DNA of 40,098 nt from an uncultured Mycoplasmatota bacterium (GCA_900547995.1 URIY01000011.1:1-40098), one strand, 5' to 3'; counted from the first letter of the stretch, positions 8,062 to 16,764 are shown. Notes: generated by a model from the letters alone, not told the origin. Made by a program: numbers and translations.

Positions 8062-8715
8062 ATGAATTTTATTAATTTAGAAAGTGAATTTGAAAATAAT
8101 TCTTATGATTTTTGTGGTGAAGAAGCAAAATTATATATAGTTGGAAATAATTTATATAAATTATATAATAAAAAGAATATTAGTAGTATATATCAGTTAT
8201 GCTTGTTAATATCAAAACAAAGTTTTCTTAAAGAAACAATATTGCCAAACGGAATTATTTTAAAAGATGATACATTAAAAGGCATATGTATTCCATATTT
8301 TAAAGATTATAAGATATTATCCAGTTTAAACGATGAAAGTATAGATTATAAATTAAAAATTTTGCAAATAATAATGAAAAATTTAAAAGAATTAACTGAT
8401 AATGATATATATCCTATGGATTTTAATAGCGATGGTATTCTAATTAATAATAGTGATGTAAAAATAATCGATTTAGATACGTACACAACACAAATTATTA
8501 AGGATGATCAAAAGAAAAAATTAAAATTTGTACTTAACTTATATCGAAATATTATTTTAGAATTAATGTATCAAGACTTTGAACCTATTACGGTGTTACC
8601 TCATTTAAATGCTTATTTAGAAAGTAAAAACGTTAATAAAAAGATTATTTATGATATTGATAGCAATATTTCTTATCATAGTTTATCTAATTTTATTGAA
8701 TCAATGAAAAAATAG
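8062..8715 (+). CDS. Small kinase-like protein with degenerate catalytic loop
   Basis: A 217-residue cytoplasmic protein with no membrane segment. I do not recognise it as a named family, but its order of motifs resembles a short protein-kinase-like fold. LYKLY (K33) could be the ATP-binding lysine, KGICIPYFKDY (73-83) looks like a hinge, and D120-FNSDGILI followed by VKIIDLDTY (133-141) resembles the catalytic loop and the DFG segment. Aligned that way, the aspartates D120 and D137 are kept, but the lysine and asparagine of the usual catalytic loop are replaced by N122 and G125. It could therefore be a pseudokinase or an atypical kinase. AGGTGAT lies 3 bases from the ATG. It is co-directional with the LRR gene 22 bases downstream and probably shares its transcript. 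Confidence 0.6.
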   Translation: MNFINLESEFENNSYDFCGEEAKLYIVGNNLYKLYNKKNISSIYQLCLLISKQSFLKETILPNGIILKDDTLKGICIPYFKDYKILSSLNDESIDYKLKILQIIMKNLKELTDNDIYPMDFNSDGILINNSDVKIIDLDTYTTQIIKDDQKKKLKFVLNLYRNIILELMYQDFEPITVLPHLNAYLESKNVNKKIIYDIDSNISYHSLSNFIESMKK

Positions 8716-8737
8716 ATTATAAAAGGTGGTGAATTTG

Positions 8738-10798
8738 ATGGAAATTAAAAATAACGTTTTAATAAAAGTTAAAAAGAGTGATATACCTGAAGATGGAAAA
8801 TTTATTATTCCAAATGATGTAAAAATTATAGGTGAAGGGGCATTTCAAGGGCTTAAGAAATTAAGAAGCATTGTTATACCTAGTAATGTTAGAGTAATAA
8901 AAGAAATGGCATTTGAAAGTTGCAAAAATTTAGAAAAAGTTTCCCTTTCAGATGGGCTTGAAGATATAGAAGCACATGCATTTACAAGTTGCAAGTCATT
9001 AAAAGAAATAATAATACCAAATACTGTTAAATCTATAAGTTGGGGATCTTTTTCAGATTGTGAATCTTTAAAGAAAGTTGTTTTGCCAAGTAACATAAAA
9101 CATATCGACAGTAATGCCTTTTGGGGATGTTCATCATTAGAAGAAATTGTATTACCTGAAGGAATTAAATATATTGACCCATATGCATTTTCATATTGTA
9201 AATCATTAAAAAGTATCATTATTCCTAATACTGTAAGGCGCATGGGCTTTTGTGCTTTTTTGGGGTGCTTCAGTTTAAAAAATGTTACTTTATCTAATAA
9301 TTTATTAATCCTAGCAAATGAAGCCTTTTCTCAATGTGAAAGTTTAGAGGAAATTGTTATTCCTGATAGTGTTGTAAACATTTCATGTGGTGCTTTTAGT
9401 GATTGCACTAATTTAAAAAAAATTAAATTTTCTAATAATATAAAGCAAATAGATGGTTTTGCATTTGATAATTGCCCAGAATTAAAACAGATTAATATAC
9501 CCAAAAGTCTCATTTATATTTCATGTTATGCTTTTAATAACTCTAATATTTCAAATTTAAATATTAGGACAAGTTTATTTAAATTTGAAGATAGTTTTAT
9601 AGAAAATCTAATGCAAAATAGTATTTATTCATTAACAATTTATAATAAAAAGATAGATTTAGAGAAAAAAGAAAGATATGATCATATAGATTACGAGCGT
9701 ATAAGGAAAAATTTTGAATTAACAATGTATGATATAAGAAAACAAGAATTACTCGATATAATAAAAGATGAATTAAATAAAAATGGTATTATAAGAAAAA
9801 GAAATATAAGTTATAAAGAACACAAAGATATTATTGATGATGTTTTAAGAAATTTACAATATGCAATTAATATGAAACATTATGATTACCGAAGCGTGTT
9901 AAATCAATATCTAGAAAAGTATATTGAAGTACATAAACCTAAAAATATGTTAATACAACTAAATGGCAATATAAATATATTTCAAAATAAAAGTATAGAT
10001 GATGTAATAAAAGATTTAAAAGAAAGGAAAATAGAATTGTTAAGCGATAATGAAAAATATATAGATATTTTTAACTATGGTAAAGGTATGAACGAATATC
10101 CCCTTTATATTTCTAGTATTTTTTATGATACAGTATCTAAATATAGTAAAGATATAAAAATCAAACAAATAAAACAAGTCTTTGATAAATTAACATCTTC
10201 TGGTAAAAATAATTTATTCAAAAAGATATTTTTTAGAACCAATGATGATAACAATTTAGTTTTAAATAAAGAATTATTAGAACAATTTAACTCTGCTATT
10301 GATAATGAAATAATACTTGCAAGTGAAGAAATAAAAATACTAAATAAAATAAAAGAATTAATTAATAATTATATAGGGAAACTTCAAGAATATATTTCAT
10401 ATTTAAATAATTATTCTATAAATGCTGATAACTCTTTAGACACTTTTAGTAAATCAGATGAATTATTAAAGGGAGCAGTAAAAGATTCTAAAATACAAGA
10501 TTTTAATCATTCAATCACTTCTATTTCTGAAAAGTATGGTCAAATTAATTTAGTTATAAGTAATAATTTAATATATGTGAATAAATTAAATAACATAAAA
10601 AATAGTTTATTACCGACATTACTAGAAAGAATAATCATAGGTGATGTAGTTGCGAAAGATATTGAAATAGTTAAAGAAACTATGCAAATTAGTAAAATGT
10701 TAGAAGAAATGATTACAAATAAAGAGAATATAAGTAATAATTTAGAAGATAATAATGAATTAGATAAAGATAAACAACTTATTAAAAAGAATAATTAA
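8738..10798 (+). CDS. BspA-type leucine-rich-repeat protein with helical C-terminal region
   Basis: A 686-residue protein. From residue 34 to about 264 it carries ten 23-residue repeats of the LRR_5/BspA type, pattern (A)F..C.SL..I.IP..V..I, plus a partial eleventh. Residues 275-686 are Lys/Asn/Glu-rich, predicted mostly helical with coiled-coil character. They include a segment (about 333-400, with EL.DII, HYDYR and YLEKYIE) that recurs in the second LRR protein at 14396. Unlike classical BspA there is no signal peptide, membrane segment or sorting signal, so the protein should be intracellular. ATG 8738 is chosen because AAGGTGG (8723-8729) sits 8 bases upstream; GTG codons at 8726 and 8729 overlap that site. 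A scaffolding or binding role is plausible, but nothing shows a partner. Confidence 0.8.
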   Translation: MEIKNNVLIKVKKSDIPEDGKFIIPNDVKIIGEGAFQGLKKLRSIVIPSNVRVIKEMAFESCKNLEKVSLSDGLEDIEAHAFTSCKSLKEIIIPNTVKSISWGSFSDCESLKKVVLPSNIKHIDSNAFWGCSSLEEIVLPEGIKYIDPYAFSYCKSLKSIIIPNTVRRMGFCAFLGCFSLKNVTLSNNLLILANEAFSQCESLEEIVIPDSVVNISCGAFSDCTNLKKIKFSNNIKQIDGFAFDNCPELKQINIPKSLIYISCYAFNNSNISNLNIRTSLFKFEDSFIENLMQNSIYSLTIYNKKIDLEKKERYDHIDYERIRKNFELTMYDIRKQELLDIIKDELNKNGIIRKRNISYKEHKDIIDDVLRNLQYAINMKHYDYRSVLNQYLEKYIEVHKPKNMLIQLNGNINIFQNKSIDDVIKDLKERKIELLSDNEKYIDIFNYGKGMNEYPLYISSIFYDTVSKYSKDIKIKQIKQVFDKLTSSGKNNLFKKIFFRTNDDNNLVLNKELLEQFNSAIDNEIILASEEIKILNKIKELINNYIGKLQEYISYLNNYSINADNSLDTFSKSDELLKGAVKDSKIQDFNHSITSISEKYGQINLVISNNLIYVNKLNNIKNSLLPTLLERIIIGDVVAKDIEIVKETMQISKMLEEMITNKENISNNLEDNNELDKDKQLIKKNN

Positions 10799-10817
10799 GA
10801 TAAATTATGCTTTTTTC

Positions 10818-10846
10818 TTTACTTTTAATAAATTTTATCTTATTAT
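10818..10846 (+). promoter_or_regulatory. Promoter of the HExxH-protein gene
   Basis: TTTACT at 10818-10823 and TATTAT at 10841-10846 are spaced by 17 bases, the same layout as at 7992 and 14325. An imperfect weak hairpin (10797-10806 with 10831-10841) overlaps it. Confidence 0.45.
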
Positions 10847-10876
10847 AACTTATATATATATAAAGGTGAGTAAAAT

Positions 10877-12004
10877 ATGAAATTAGAAGTAACAAAATTA
10901 GAATTAATTAAACTAAAAAGACTATTAAAAAAATATAAAAAACAAAATTATAAAAAAACTAATGAAACAAAACTAATAACAATGGAATCTTATAGTTCTA
11001 TTGATATATCTTATCTTGCTATAAATAGATTTATTAATGAAGAATTTTTTTATTCTTTAAACCGTGCAAAAGAAAATATTCAAAGCATTAAACCAATTAA
11101 ATTAATGCTAGATAAAATAGAATACCACAATATAAATTATGATAAGATAGATAGTGAAATTAGATTAACAATTGATAAACTAGGTGGCATAAGTGGTTTA
11201 GAATCCCTTTATCAATTATTAAATGAAATTAATATGTTTAATAAAGAACCGTTTCCTATAAAAAGTGAACTAAGTAATTGGGATAGTATTAGAAAAGTGT
11301 TAAAATTTTATAAGCATAATATAAAAGATTATTATACTATATTAAATGGATTAATGTCATATGATCGTATACACTTTAATTTTGGAAGATGTATAGAAGA
11401 TATTACTTATTATGAACCTATTACAAATAAATATTTTATTAGAATTAGTGATAAAAAAACTATTTTTAGAAATGTTATTTTATCACATGAATTTATGCAT
11501 GTTGTACTATCAAACAAAAAAGAAAATAGTTTTTCTAGTGAAACAAAACCCATTTTAGCAGAAAAGTTATGTATTAATGAACTAATTAAAGATAATAGTT
11601 CTATATATAATAATTTATATTTAAATAGAATTAATGATACATTTGATAAAATATGTAAAATAAAATATATATATGAATTTTTAGAATCTTATAATATTGA
11701 AAAGAATAGAATAACAAAAGAAAAAATAGAAGCATATATGATAAAAAATAATATACCAATTTCACAAATGTTAGCTATATTTGAATGGCTTAAATATGAT
11801 AATTTAGTATCATGCTTAGAATATATTTATGGTGATATTGTTTCTAATATTATGTTTCAAACCTATAATGGAAGTATGTCTGATATAGGAAGATACTATA
11901 TAAATGGTAATACACCAAAAGATATGATTTCTAAGTTTAAAAGAAATAATTATGCATCAGAATATAATAATTTTACAAAATCTATTAAAGAAAAAATAAA
12001 ATAA
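10877..12004 (+). CDS. Putative HExxH metallopeptidase-like protein, cytoplasmic
   Basis: A 375-residue protein that I cannot assign to a named family. Its key feature is LSHEFMH, giving the zinc-binding HExxH as H204-E205-F-M-H208. E222 and E229 follow in SSETKPILAE and either could be the third ligand of a gluzincin-type site. The N-terminus (about 1-30) is Lys-rich and likely helical, and the C-terminal third is also helical. There is no signal peptide or membrane segment, so any proteolysis would be inside the cell. The gene follows the LRR gene with its own likely promoter; AGGTGAG precedes the ATG. Peptidase activity is inferred from the motif alone; an inactive or non-peptidase role remains possible. 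Confidence 0.6.
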   Translation: MKLEVTKLELIKLKRLLKKYKKQNYKKTNETKLITMESYSSIDISYLAINRFINEEFFYSLNRAKENIQSIKPIKLMLDKIEYHNINYDKIDSEIRLTIDKLGGISGLESLYQLLNEINMFNKEPFPIKSELSNWDSIRKVLKFYKHNIKDYYTILNGLMSYDRIHFNFGRCIEDITYYEPITNKYFIRISDKKTIFRNVILSHEFMHVVLSNKKENSFSSETKPILAEKLCINELIKDNSSIYNNLYLNRINDTFDKICKIKYIYEFLESYNIEKNRITKEKIEAYMIKNNIPISQMLAIFEWLKYDNLVSCLEYIYGDIVSNIMFQTYNGSMSDIGRYYINGNTPKDMISKFKRNNYASEYNNFTKSIKEKIK

Positions 12005-12032
12005 TGTTATAATTATATCAAGGATGGTAGTT

Positions 12033-12977
12033 ATGATATATTTATTTTATGGAATTGAAGATTACTTAATACAAAAAGAAATAGATAATATAAAACAAAA
12101 AAATAATATTGAAGAAATTAGTATTTCTAGATATGATTTAACAAACACTAATATTGAGAAAATAATAGAAGACTGTGAAATGAATTCAATGTTTACTGAT
12201 AAAAAGGTTATTATAGTAAATAATAGTTATATTTTTACAGGTCAAAGTAAAAAGGGACAAATTGAGCAAAATCTAGAAGCATTAGAAAAATATATAAATA
12301 ATTCAAATATTGATACTTTACTTATTTTTATTTCTGATAGTGAAAAATTAGACGAAAGAAAAAAAATAGTCAAATTAATAAAACAAAAAGGTATTGTTAA
12401 GGAATTTAATACAACTACTAATATAAATAGCATTGTTAAAAGTTTTTTTAATGATTATAAAATATCTGATAGCAGTATAATTAAGTTAATAAATAGAGTA
12501 GGTAATAATTTACCACTCCTTGAGGAAGAAGCCGAAAAATTAAAATTATATAAAGATGATACAAAAGAAATAAATGATGAGGATATTTTAAAAATTACAA
12601 ATAAAAACGTTGACTTAGATATTTTTAAATTAATTGATAATATTATTATGAAAAATAAAAAAGTTGCTATTGAAACATATAATGAAATGATTAAATATGG
12701 GGAAGAACCAATTAAAATACTTATTATGATAGCAAGTCAAATAAGACTTATGTATCAAACAAAATTGCTTTATAAAAAAGGTTATACGGAAAAAGATAGT
12801 GCATCATTACTTGGAATTCATCCATACAGAGTAAAACTTGCAACTGAAAAAGGACGTAAATATACAGAAAGTGATCTACTTATGTATCTCGATAATTTAG
12901 CCGATTTAGATTCTAAAATTAAGCAAAGTAATGTAGACAAAAAAATGGCTATAGAGTTATTTATACTAAAAATATAG
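12033..12977 (+). CDS. holA: DNA polymerase III delta subunit
   Basis: A 314-residue protein matching the bacterial delta clamp-loader subunit in length and layout. It opens with MIYLFYGIEDYLIQKEI, as in Bacillota HolA, and lacks a Walker A motif as expected for delta. A helical middle (DIFKLIDNIIMKNKKVAI, about 190-210) and a C-terminal collar with LLYKKGYTEKDSASLLGIHPY and final MAIELFILKI follow. Delta opens the beta clamp during loading on primed DNA. ATG 12033 is preferred over the in-frame ATG at 12024 because AAGGATGG (12020-12027) is then correctly spaced. It ends in a hairpin shared with convergent rarA. Confidence 0.9.
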   Translation: MIYLFYGIEDYLIQKEIDNIKQKNNIEEISISRYDLTNTNIEKIIEDCEMNSMFTDKKVIIVNNSYIFTGQSKKGQIEQNLEALEKYINNSNIDTLLIFISDSEKLDERKKIVKLIKQKGIVKEFNTTTNINSIVKSFFNDYKISDSSIIKLINRVGNNLPLLEEEAEKLKLYKDDTKEINDEDILKITNKNVDLDIFKLIDNIIMKNKKVAIETYNEMIKYGEEPIKILIMIASQIRLMYQTKLLYKKGYTEKDSASLLGIHPYRVKLATEKGRKYTESDLLMYLDNLADLDSKIKQSNVDKKMAIELFILKI

Positions 12978-13001
12978 GAATGTTCTCCTATATTTTATTT
13001 T
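12968..13001. terminator. Bidirectional terminator between holA and rarA
   Basis: Positions 12969-12979 pair with 12986-12996 (11 bp, six-base loop ATGTTC). T-rich sequence follows on the plus strand, and the A run at 12968-12972 gives a U tract on the minus strand. Both stop codons lie within the stem. Confidence 0.85.
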
Positions 13002-14215
13002 TCTTGATTATTAATTTTTTGTATATTATCCATAACTTGTTTTAGATTTTTTTCGTATTTATTGTTACATGGTTTATAGTATTTTCTATTTAATAAATTA
13101 TTAGGTAAATATTGTTGCACAACATAATGACCTGGATAATTATGAGGATATAAATAATCAAAAGAATTAGTTTTAATATGGTCCGGAACATTTCCTGTAT
13201 TGCCTTTATGAATATCATTTAGAGCCTCATCTAAGGCTAAATGTCCACTATTAGATTTAGGAGATAAAGCCATTTCAATAATTATATTAGCAAGTGGTAT
13301 CCTTGCTTCAGGCATACCAATTCTTTCGGCTGCATTAATGGCAGCTTCAACTTTAGGACCAATTGATGGATTGGCAAGCCCAATATCTTCATAAGCAATA
13401 ACCGTCATTCTACGATATATACTATCAAAGTCATCAGCTTCAATTAATCTTGCAAGATAGTGAAGGGAGGCATTTACATCACTACCACGAATCGATTTCT
13501 GAAAAGCACTCAAGACATCATAATGTCCATCTTCATCATTATCATGAAAAAAGATTGGTTTAGTATTAATACTTTTTAAAAAATCAACATTTATAGTATA
13601 GTTATCAGAAGAATAGTAAGCCATCTCTAAAAAACTATAAGCATATCTTAGATCACCACTAGACATTGTAGAAATATAATTTATAGAATTGTCATCAATA
13701 TGAATATTTTCTAAATATTCAGTTTTAATTGCTTTATTTAAAGCCTCTATTATATCTTCTTTTTCTAATTCTTTTAATTCAAATATTTGGCATCTACTTC
13801 TAATTGCCGGATTAATTTTATGATATGGATTAGATGTTGTCATACCTATTAGTGTTATTAAACCACTTTCTAAGTATGGAAGAAGTAGGTCTTGCTTATC
13901 TTTATTTAAACGATGTATTTCATCCATTATAACAACCATACCCTTATACATTTTTGCTTCTTCAACAACAATATCAAAATCTTTTTTATTATTAATAACG
14001 GCATTTAACATTCTATACTTTAAACCAAGTTCATTTACCATAACTGTCGCAAGGGTTGTCTTCCCAGTACCTGGTTTTCCATATAAAATCATAGAAAATA
14101 ATTTTTTATTTTTAACTAAATTAGACAATATTTTTCCTTCACTAATTAAATGTTTTTGTCCAATTACTTCATTTAAATTCTTGGGTCTAAGTTTTATCGC
14201 TAACGGTTCATTCAT
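12995..14215 (-). CDS. rarA: Replication-associated recombination protein A (AAA+ ATPase)
   Basis: A 406-residue AAA+ protein of the RarA/MgsA/WRNIP1 family, which acts at stalled replication forks. Walker A is GKPGTGKT (46-53), Walker B is VVIMDEIH (94-101), and GMTTSNP followed by NPAIRSRCQIFEL supplies sensor 1 and the arginine finger. The C-terminal part has the family segments LIEADDFDSIYRRM, AYEDIGLANP and the PGHYVVQQYLP tail. The chosen start is the ATG at 14215, five residues inside the longest frame, because GGTGAT is then 4 bases upstream and the product starts MNEPLA. It converges with holA and diverges from the LRR gene at 14396. Confidence 0.95.
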   Translation of the reverse strand: MNEPLAIKLRPKNLNEVIGQKHLISEGKILSNLVKNKKLFSMILYGKPGTGKTTLATVMVNELGLKYRMLNAVINNKKDFDIVVEEAKMYKGMVVIMDEIHRLNKDKQDLLLPYLESGLITLIGMTTSNPYHKINPAIRSRCQIFELKELEKEDIIEALNKAIKTEYLENIHIDDNSINYISTMSSGDLRYAYSFLEMAYYSSDNYTINVDFLKSINTKPIFFHDNDEDGHYDVLSAFQKSIRGSDVNASLHYLARLIEADDFDSIYRRMTVIAYEDIGLANPSIGPKVEAAINAAERIGMPEARIPLANIIIEMALSPKSNSGHLALDEALNDIHKGNTGNVPDHIKTNSFDYLYPHNYPGHYVVQQYLPNNLLNRKYYKPCNNKYEKNLKQVMDNIQKINNQEK

Positions 14216-14324
14216 AATCATCACCATATGTATATTTTAACAAAAATAGTATAAAAATGATAGTATTTTTAGTAGAATCAATGTTTATTTTGAATTATAT
14301 ATTAATACTATTTATTGTAATATA

Positions 14325-14353
14325 TTGACTTTATAATGAGAAAAATATATTAT
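14325..14353 (+). promoter_or_regulatory. Promoter of the second LRR gene
   Basis: TTGACT at 14325-14330 and TATTAT at 14348-14353 are spaced by 17 bases, the same hexamers and spacing as the promoter at 7992. GGAGTG at 14382-14387 is the ribosome binding site. Confidence 0.55.
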
Positions 14354-14395
14354 ATACTATAAATATAAATATTGAATAAATTGGAGTGATTAACA

Positions 14396-15757
14396 ATGAA
14401 AGTAAAAAATGGTGAATTAATTAGGTTTAGAAATATGGATGCAATTAATTATTTTGGGAAAGTTAAACTTTCTAAAAAAATTAAAGTAATAAATCCTTAT
14501 GCATTTAAAGGTTGTACATCATTAACTGAAATTGAAATTCCTGATAGTGTGACTGAAATATATTTCTGTTCATTTCAAGGTTGTAAATCGTTAACTAAAA
14601 TTAAAATTCCTAATAGTGTAACCCAGATAGGTTTCTGTTCATTTCAAGATTGTAAATCATTAACTGAAATTGAGATTCCTAATAGTGTAACCAAGATAGG
14701 TGACGGTGCATTTTATGGTTGCACATCATTAACTAAAATTAAAATTCCTAATAGTGTAACTGAGATAGGTGACGGTGCATTTCGCGATTGTACATCATTA
14801 ACTAAAATTGAGATTCCTAATAGTGCAACTAAAATAGGTTCCCATGCATTTCGAGGTTGCATATCATTAATAGAAGTTAAAGGGCTTTATAATGTTAGTG
14901 AAGTTGATAATTATTCATTTGAAAATTGTACATCTTTAAAATCATTAAATTTGTCTAAAAATTTAAGATTAATATATACTGATTCATTTATACGGTTTTA
15001 TAATATTAAATTAATAATAGAAACTAGTTTATTTTTTATTGAAGAATCTCTTTCCCGCATATCTAAAGTAGGTTGTCTTCCTTACAATACTACTATATAT
15101 GGGATTAAATGTAATTCGACAGAATTAATTCCAACTATTCAAAAGAAAGAACTTGAAGATAAAATAAACGAGTACTTAAAAAATAAAAACATCGTTGATA
15201 AAAATGGTGATCATAGCAAGTTCATTAATCATGTTATAAAATTATATAAAGGTAGAAAATATTATGATTATCGAAATGATTTTGAAAAATATATGGAAGA
15301 CTATATAAAATACTTAAATACAAAGAAGGAAACAGAATCTAAAATTAAATCTTTTAATGATAAGGTTGAAATGAAAGATGATAGTGATGCACATAAAAGT
15401 AATGTTGGACAACAAAGGGAATTAATTAAACCAATGAATTATGCTTTGACCGAATTACATGAATATGCAAATAAAATTGGATTAATGCCTTGGGTTGATA
15501 GATTAAGGGCAAGACTAAACATATCTTTATTGTGTGGTGATATTCCTAAAACATGTTTTGATGATATTAATCATATTTATTTTATTAAAGAGATGATACA
15601 AAGTCTTTCGGAAAATATTGACTATGATTATAATAGTGCAATTAAGGAATATGCAAGATATTATATTGAATCTCATAATTCATTAAATAAAAATAATATA
15701 GATAATAAGAAAAAAGTATCCCTTGATAAAAAGCCACTTACATTAAGAAAAAAATAA
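14396..15757 (+). CDS. BspA-type leucine-rich-repeat protein, paralogue of the gene at 8738
   Basis: A 453-residue protein with seven 23-residue LRR_5/BspA repeats from residue 35 to about 195, then a partial repeat. The first five are nearly identical, with TSLTKIKIPNSVTEIGDGAF as a typical unit. Residues about 248-306 (KKELEDKI, KYYDYR, YMEDYIKYL) match the corresponding segment of the 8738 protein, so the two share both repeat type and a C-terminal domain. Residues 307-453 are helical and specific to this protein, with a Lys-rich end. There is no signal peptide or membrane segment. It has its own promoter and terminator between rarA and xerD. Function unknown. Confidence 0.8.
   Translation: MKVKNGELIRFRNMDAINYFGKVKLSKKIKVINPYAFKGCTSLTEIEIPDSVTEIYFCSFQGCKSLTKIKIPNSVTQIGFCSFQDCKSLTEIEIPNSVTKIGDGAFYGCTSLTKIKIPNSVTEIGDGAFRDCTSLTKIEIPNSATKIGSHAFRGCISLIEVKGLYNVSEVDNYSFENCTSLKSLNLSKNLRLIYTDSFIRFYNIKLIIETSLFFIEESLSRISKVGCLPYNTTIYGIKCNSTELIPTIQKKELEDKINEYLKNKNIVDKNGDHSKFINHVIKLYKGRKYYDYRNDFEKYMEDYIKYLNTKKETESKIKSFNDKVEMKDDSDAHKSNVGQQRELIKPMNYALTELHEYANKIGLMPWVDRLRARLNISLLCGDIPKTCFDDINHIYFIKEMIQSLSENIDYDYNSAIKEYARYYIESHNSLNKNNIDNKKKVSLDKKPLTLRKK
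14522..14866 (+). repeat. Tandem 69-bp repeats inside the LRR gene
   Basis: The hexamer TTAACT recurs at 14522, 14591, 14660, 14729 and 14798, exactly 69 bases apart, with closely similar flanks. Each unit encodes one 23-residue leucine-rich repeat. Conservation at DNA level suggests recent duplication or homogenisation, unlike the diverged repeats at 8839-9530. Confidence 0.9.
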
Positions 15758-15764
15758 TATTTAT

Positions 15765-15793
15765 AAAACTATTTACTGATAATAGTTTTTTTT
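15765..15793 (+). terminator. Terminator of the second LRR gene
   Basis: AAAACTATT (15765-15773) pairs with AATAGTTTT (15781-15789), with eight consecutive T at 15786-15793. Confidence 0.9.
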
Positions 15794-15821
15794 GTTTTAC
15801 ATTTGATGTGTATAGTATAAT
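15792..15821 (+). promoter_or_regulatory. Possible promoter of the xerD-deoB-phosphohexomutase operon
   Basis: TTGTTT at 15792-15797, overlapping the preceding T tract, and TATAAT at 15816-15821 are spaced by 18 bases. A second candidate is the extended -10 TGCTATAAT at 15850-15858, but it leaves only a very short leader before ATG 15877. Confidence 0.45.
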
Positions 15822-15876
15822 AAAAAAACTAGTAAAATAATAGTGTTTTTGCTATAATTATGATAGGTGATGGTAT

Positions 15877-16764
15877 ATGGAACGCCTAAAAGACTTAGAA
15901 AATGAATATTTAGAATATTTAAGAATTGATAAAAAATATAGTGAAAACACGATAAATACTTATCAAAATAATTTAAATCATTTTACGCAGTTTTTTAATA
16001 ATAAAGATATTTCTTCTATCAAAGAAAATGATTTTGATAGTTATAGAAAATATTTATTTGAAAATTTAAAATTAGATTCATCTTCAATATGCAATAATAT
16101 ATCAACACTTAAAAGCTTTTATAAATATTTAATGTTATTTAAAGGATTAAAGAAAAATTCTGTTGATGATATGGAATTGCCTAAAAGAAAAAAAGCATTA
16201 CCTAAAACTTTAACTATAGATGAGGTTGATAGCCTTTTAGATATTGATATTAAAGACTATTATGATTATCGCAATAAAGCTATGCTAGAACTTATGTATT
16301 CAAGTGGTCTTCGTGTTAGTGAGCTTGTAAATATTCAAAATCATGATATTGATTTTGATAACGCTTGTGTTAGAGTTTTTGGTAAGGGTAGTAAAGAGAG
16401 AATTTTGCCAATTAGTGATTATGCTCTAGATGCTCTAAAGCTCTATATTATAAATGCTAAAGGATGGCTTTCAAAAGGAAAGACAAGTGAATATTTATTT
16501 TTAAATAATCATGGTGATAAAATTACAAGACAAGCCTTTTTTAAAATAATTAAAAAGATTGGCTTTGAAAAAGGTATTAAAACCAATTTTTCGCCCCATA
16601 CTTTAAGACATTCGTTTGCAACACATCTATTAGAGCGAGGTGCTGATTTGCGCAGTATTCAAGAACTATTAGGGCATTCTAGTATATCAACAACACAAAT
16701 ATATACAAATATATCTAATAATATGATTGATAAAAATTATCATACTTATCATCCACATGGGTAA
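15877..16764 (+). CDS. xerD: Site-specific tyrosine recombinase XerD
   Basis: A 295-residue XerC/D-type recombinase that resolves chromosome dimers at dif. The N-terminal SAM-like domain spans about 5-90. The catalytic set is complete: R146 in SSGLRVSEL, the lysine in VFGKGSKERI, HTLRHSFATH, LLGHSSISTTQIYTNIS with nucleophile Y276. The length is typical of chromosomal Xer proteins and no mobile-element partner is near. The assignment to xerD rather than xerC rests on the adjacent deoB-like gene, an order known in Bacillus (spoIIM-xerD-deoB). AGGTGATGG precedes ATG 15877. It is the first gene of a three-gene operon. Confidence 0.9.
   Translation: MERLKDLENEYLEYLRIDKKYSENTINTYQNNLNHFTQFFNNKDISSIKENDFDSYRKYLFENLKLDSSSICNNISTLKSFYKYLMLFKGLKKNSVDDMELPKRKKALPKTLTIDEVDSLLDIDIKDYYDYRNKAMLELMYSSGLRVSELVNIQNHDIDFDNACVRVFGKGSKERILPISDYALDALKLYIINAKGWLSKGKTSEYLFLNNHGDKITRQAFFKIIKKIGFEKGIKTNFSPHTLRHSFATHLLERGADLRSIQELLGHSSISTTQIYTNISNNMIDKNYHTYHPHG

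Noticed and set aside
8845..9243. Minus-strand frame opposite the LRR repeats.
   Set aside because: The repeats create a periodic antisense frame with no start signals.
14522..14866. Regular 69-base repeats considered as a CRISPR array.
   Set aside because: The full period is coding with no unique spacers and encodes leucine-rich repeats in one frame.
15877..16764. Tyrosine recombinase considered as an integrase of a mobile element.
   Set aside because: Length, intact Xer motifs and the neighbouring deoB-like gene fit a chromosomal XerD; no attachment repeats or cargo are visible.
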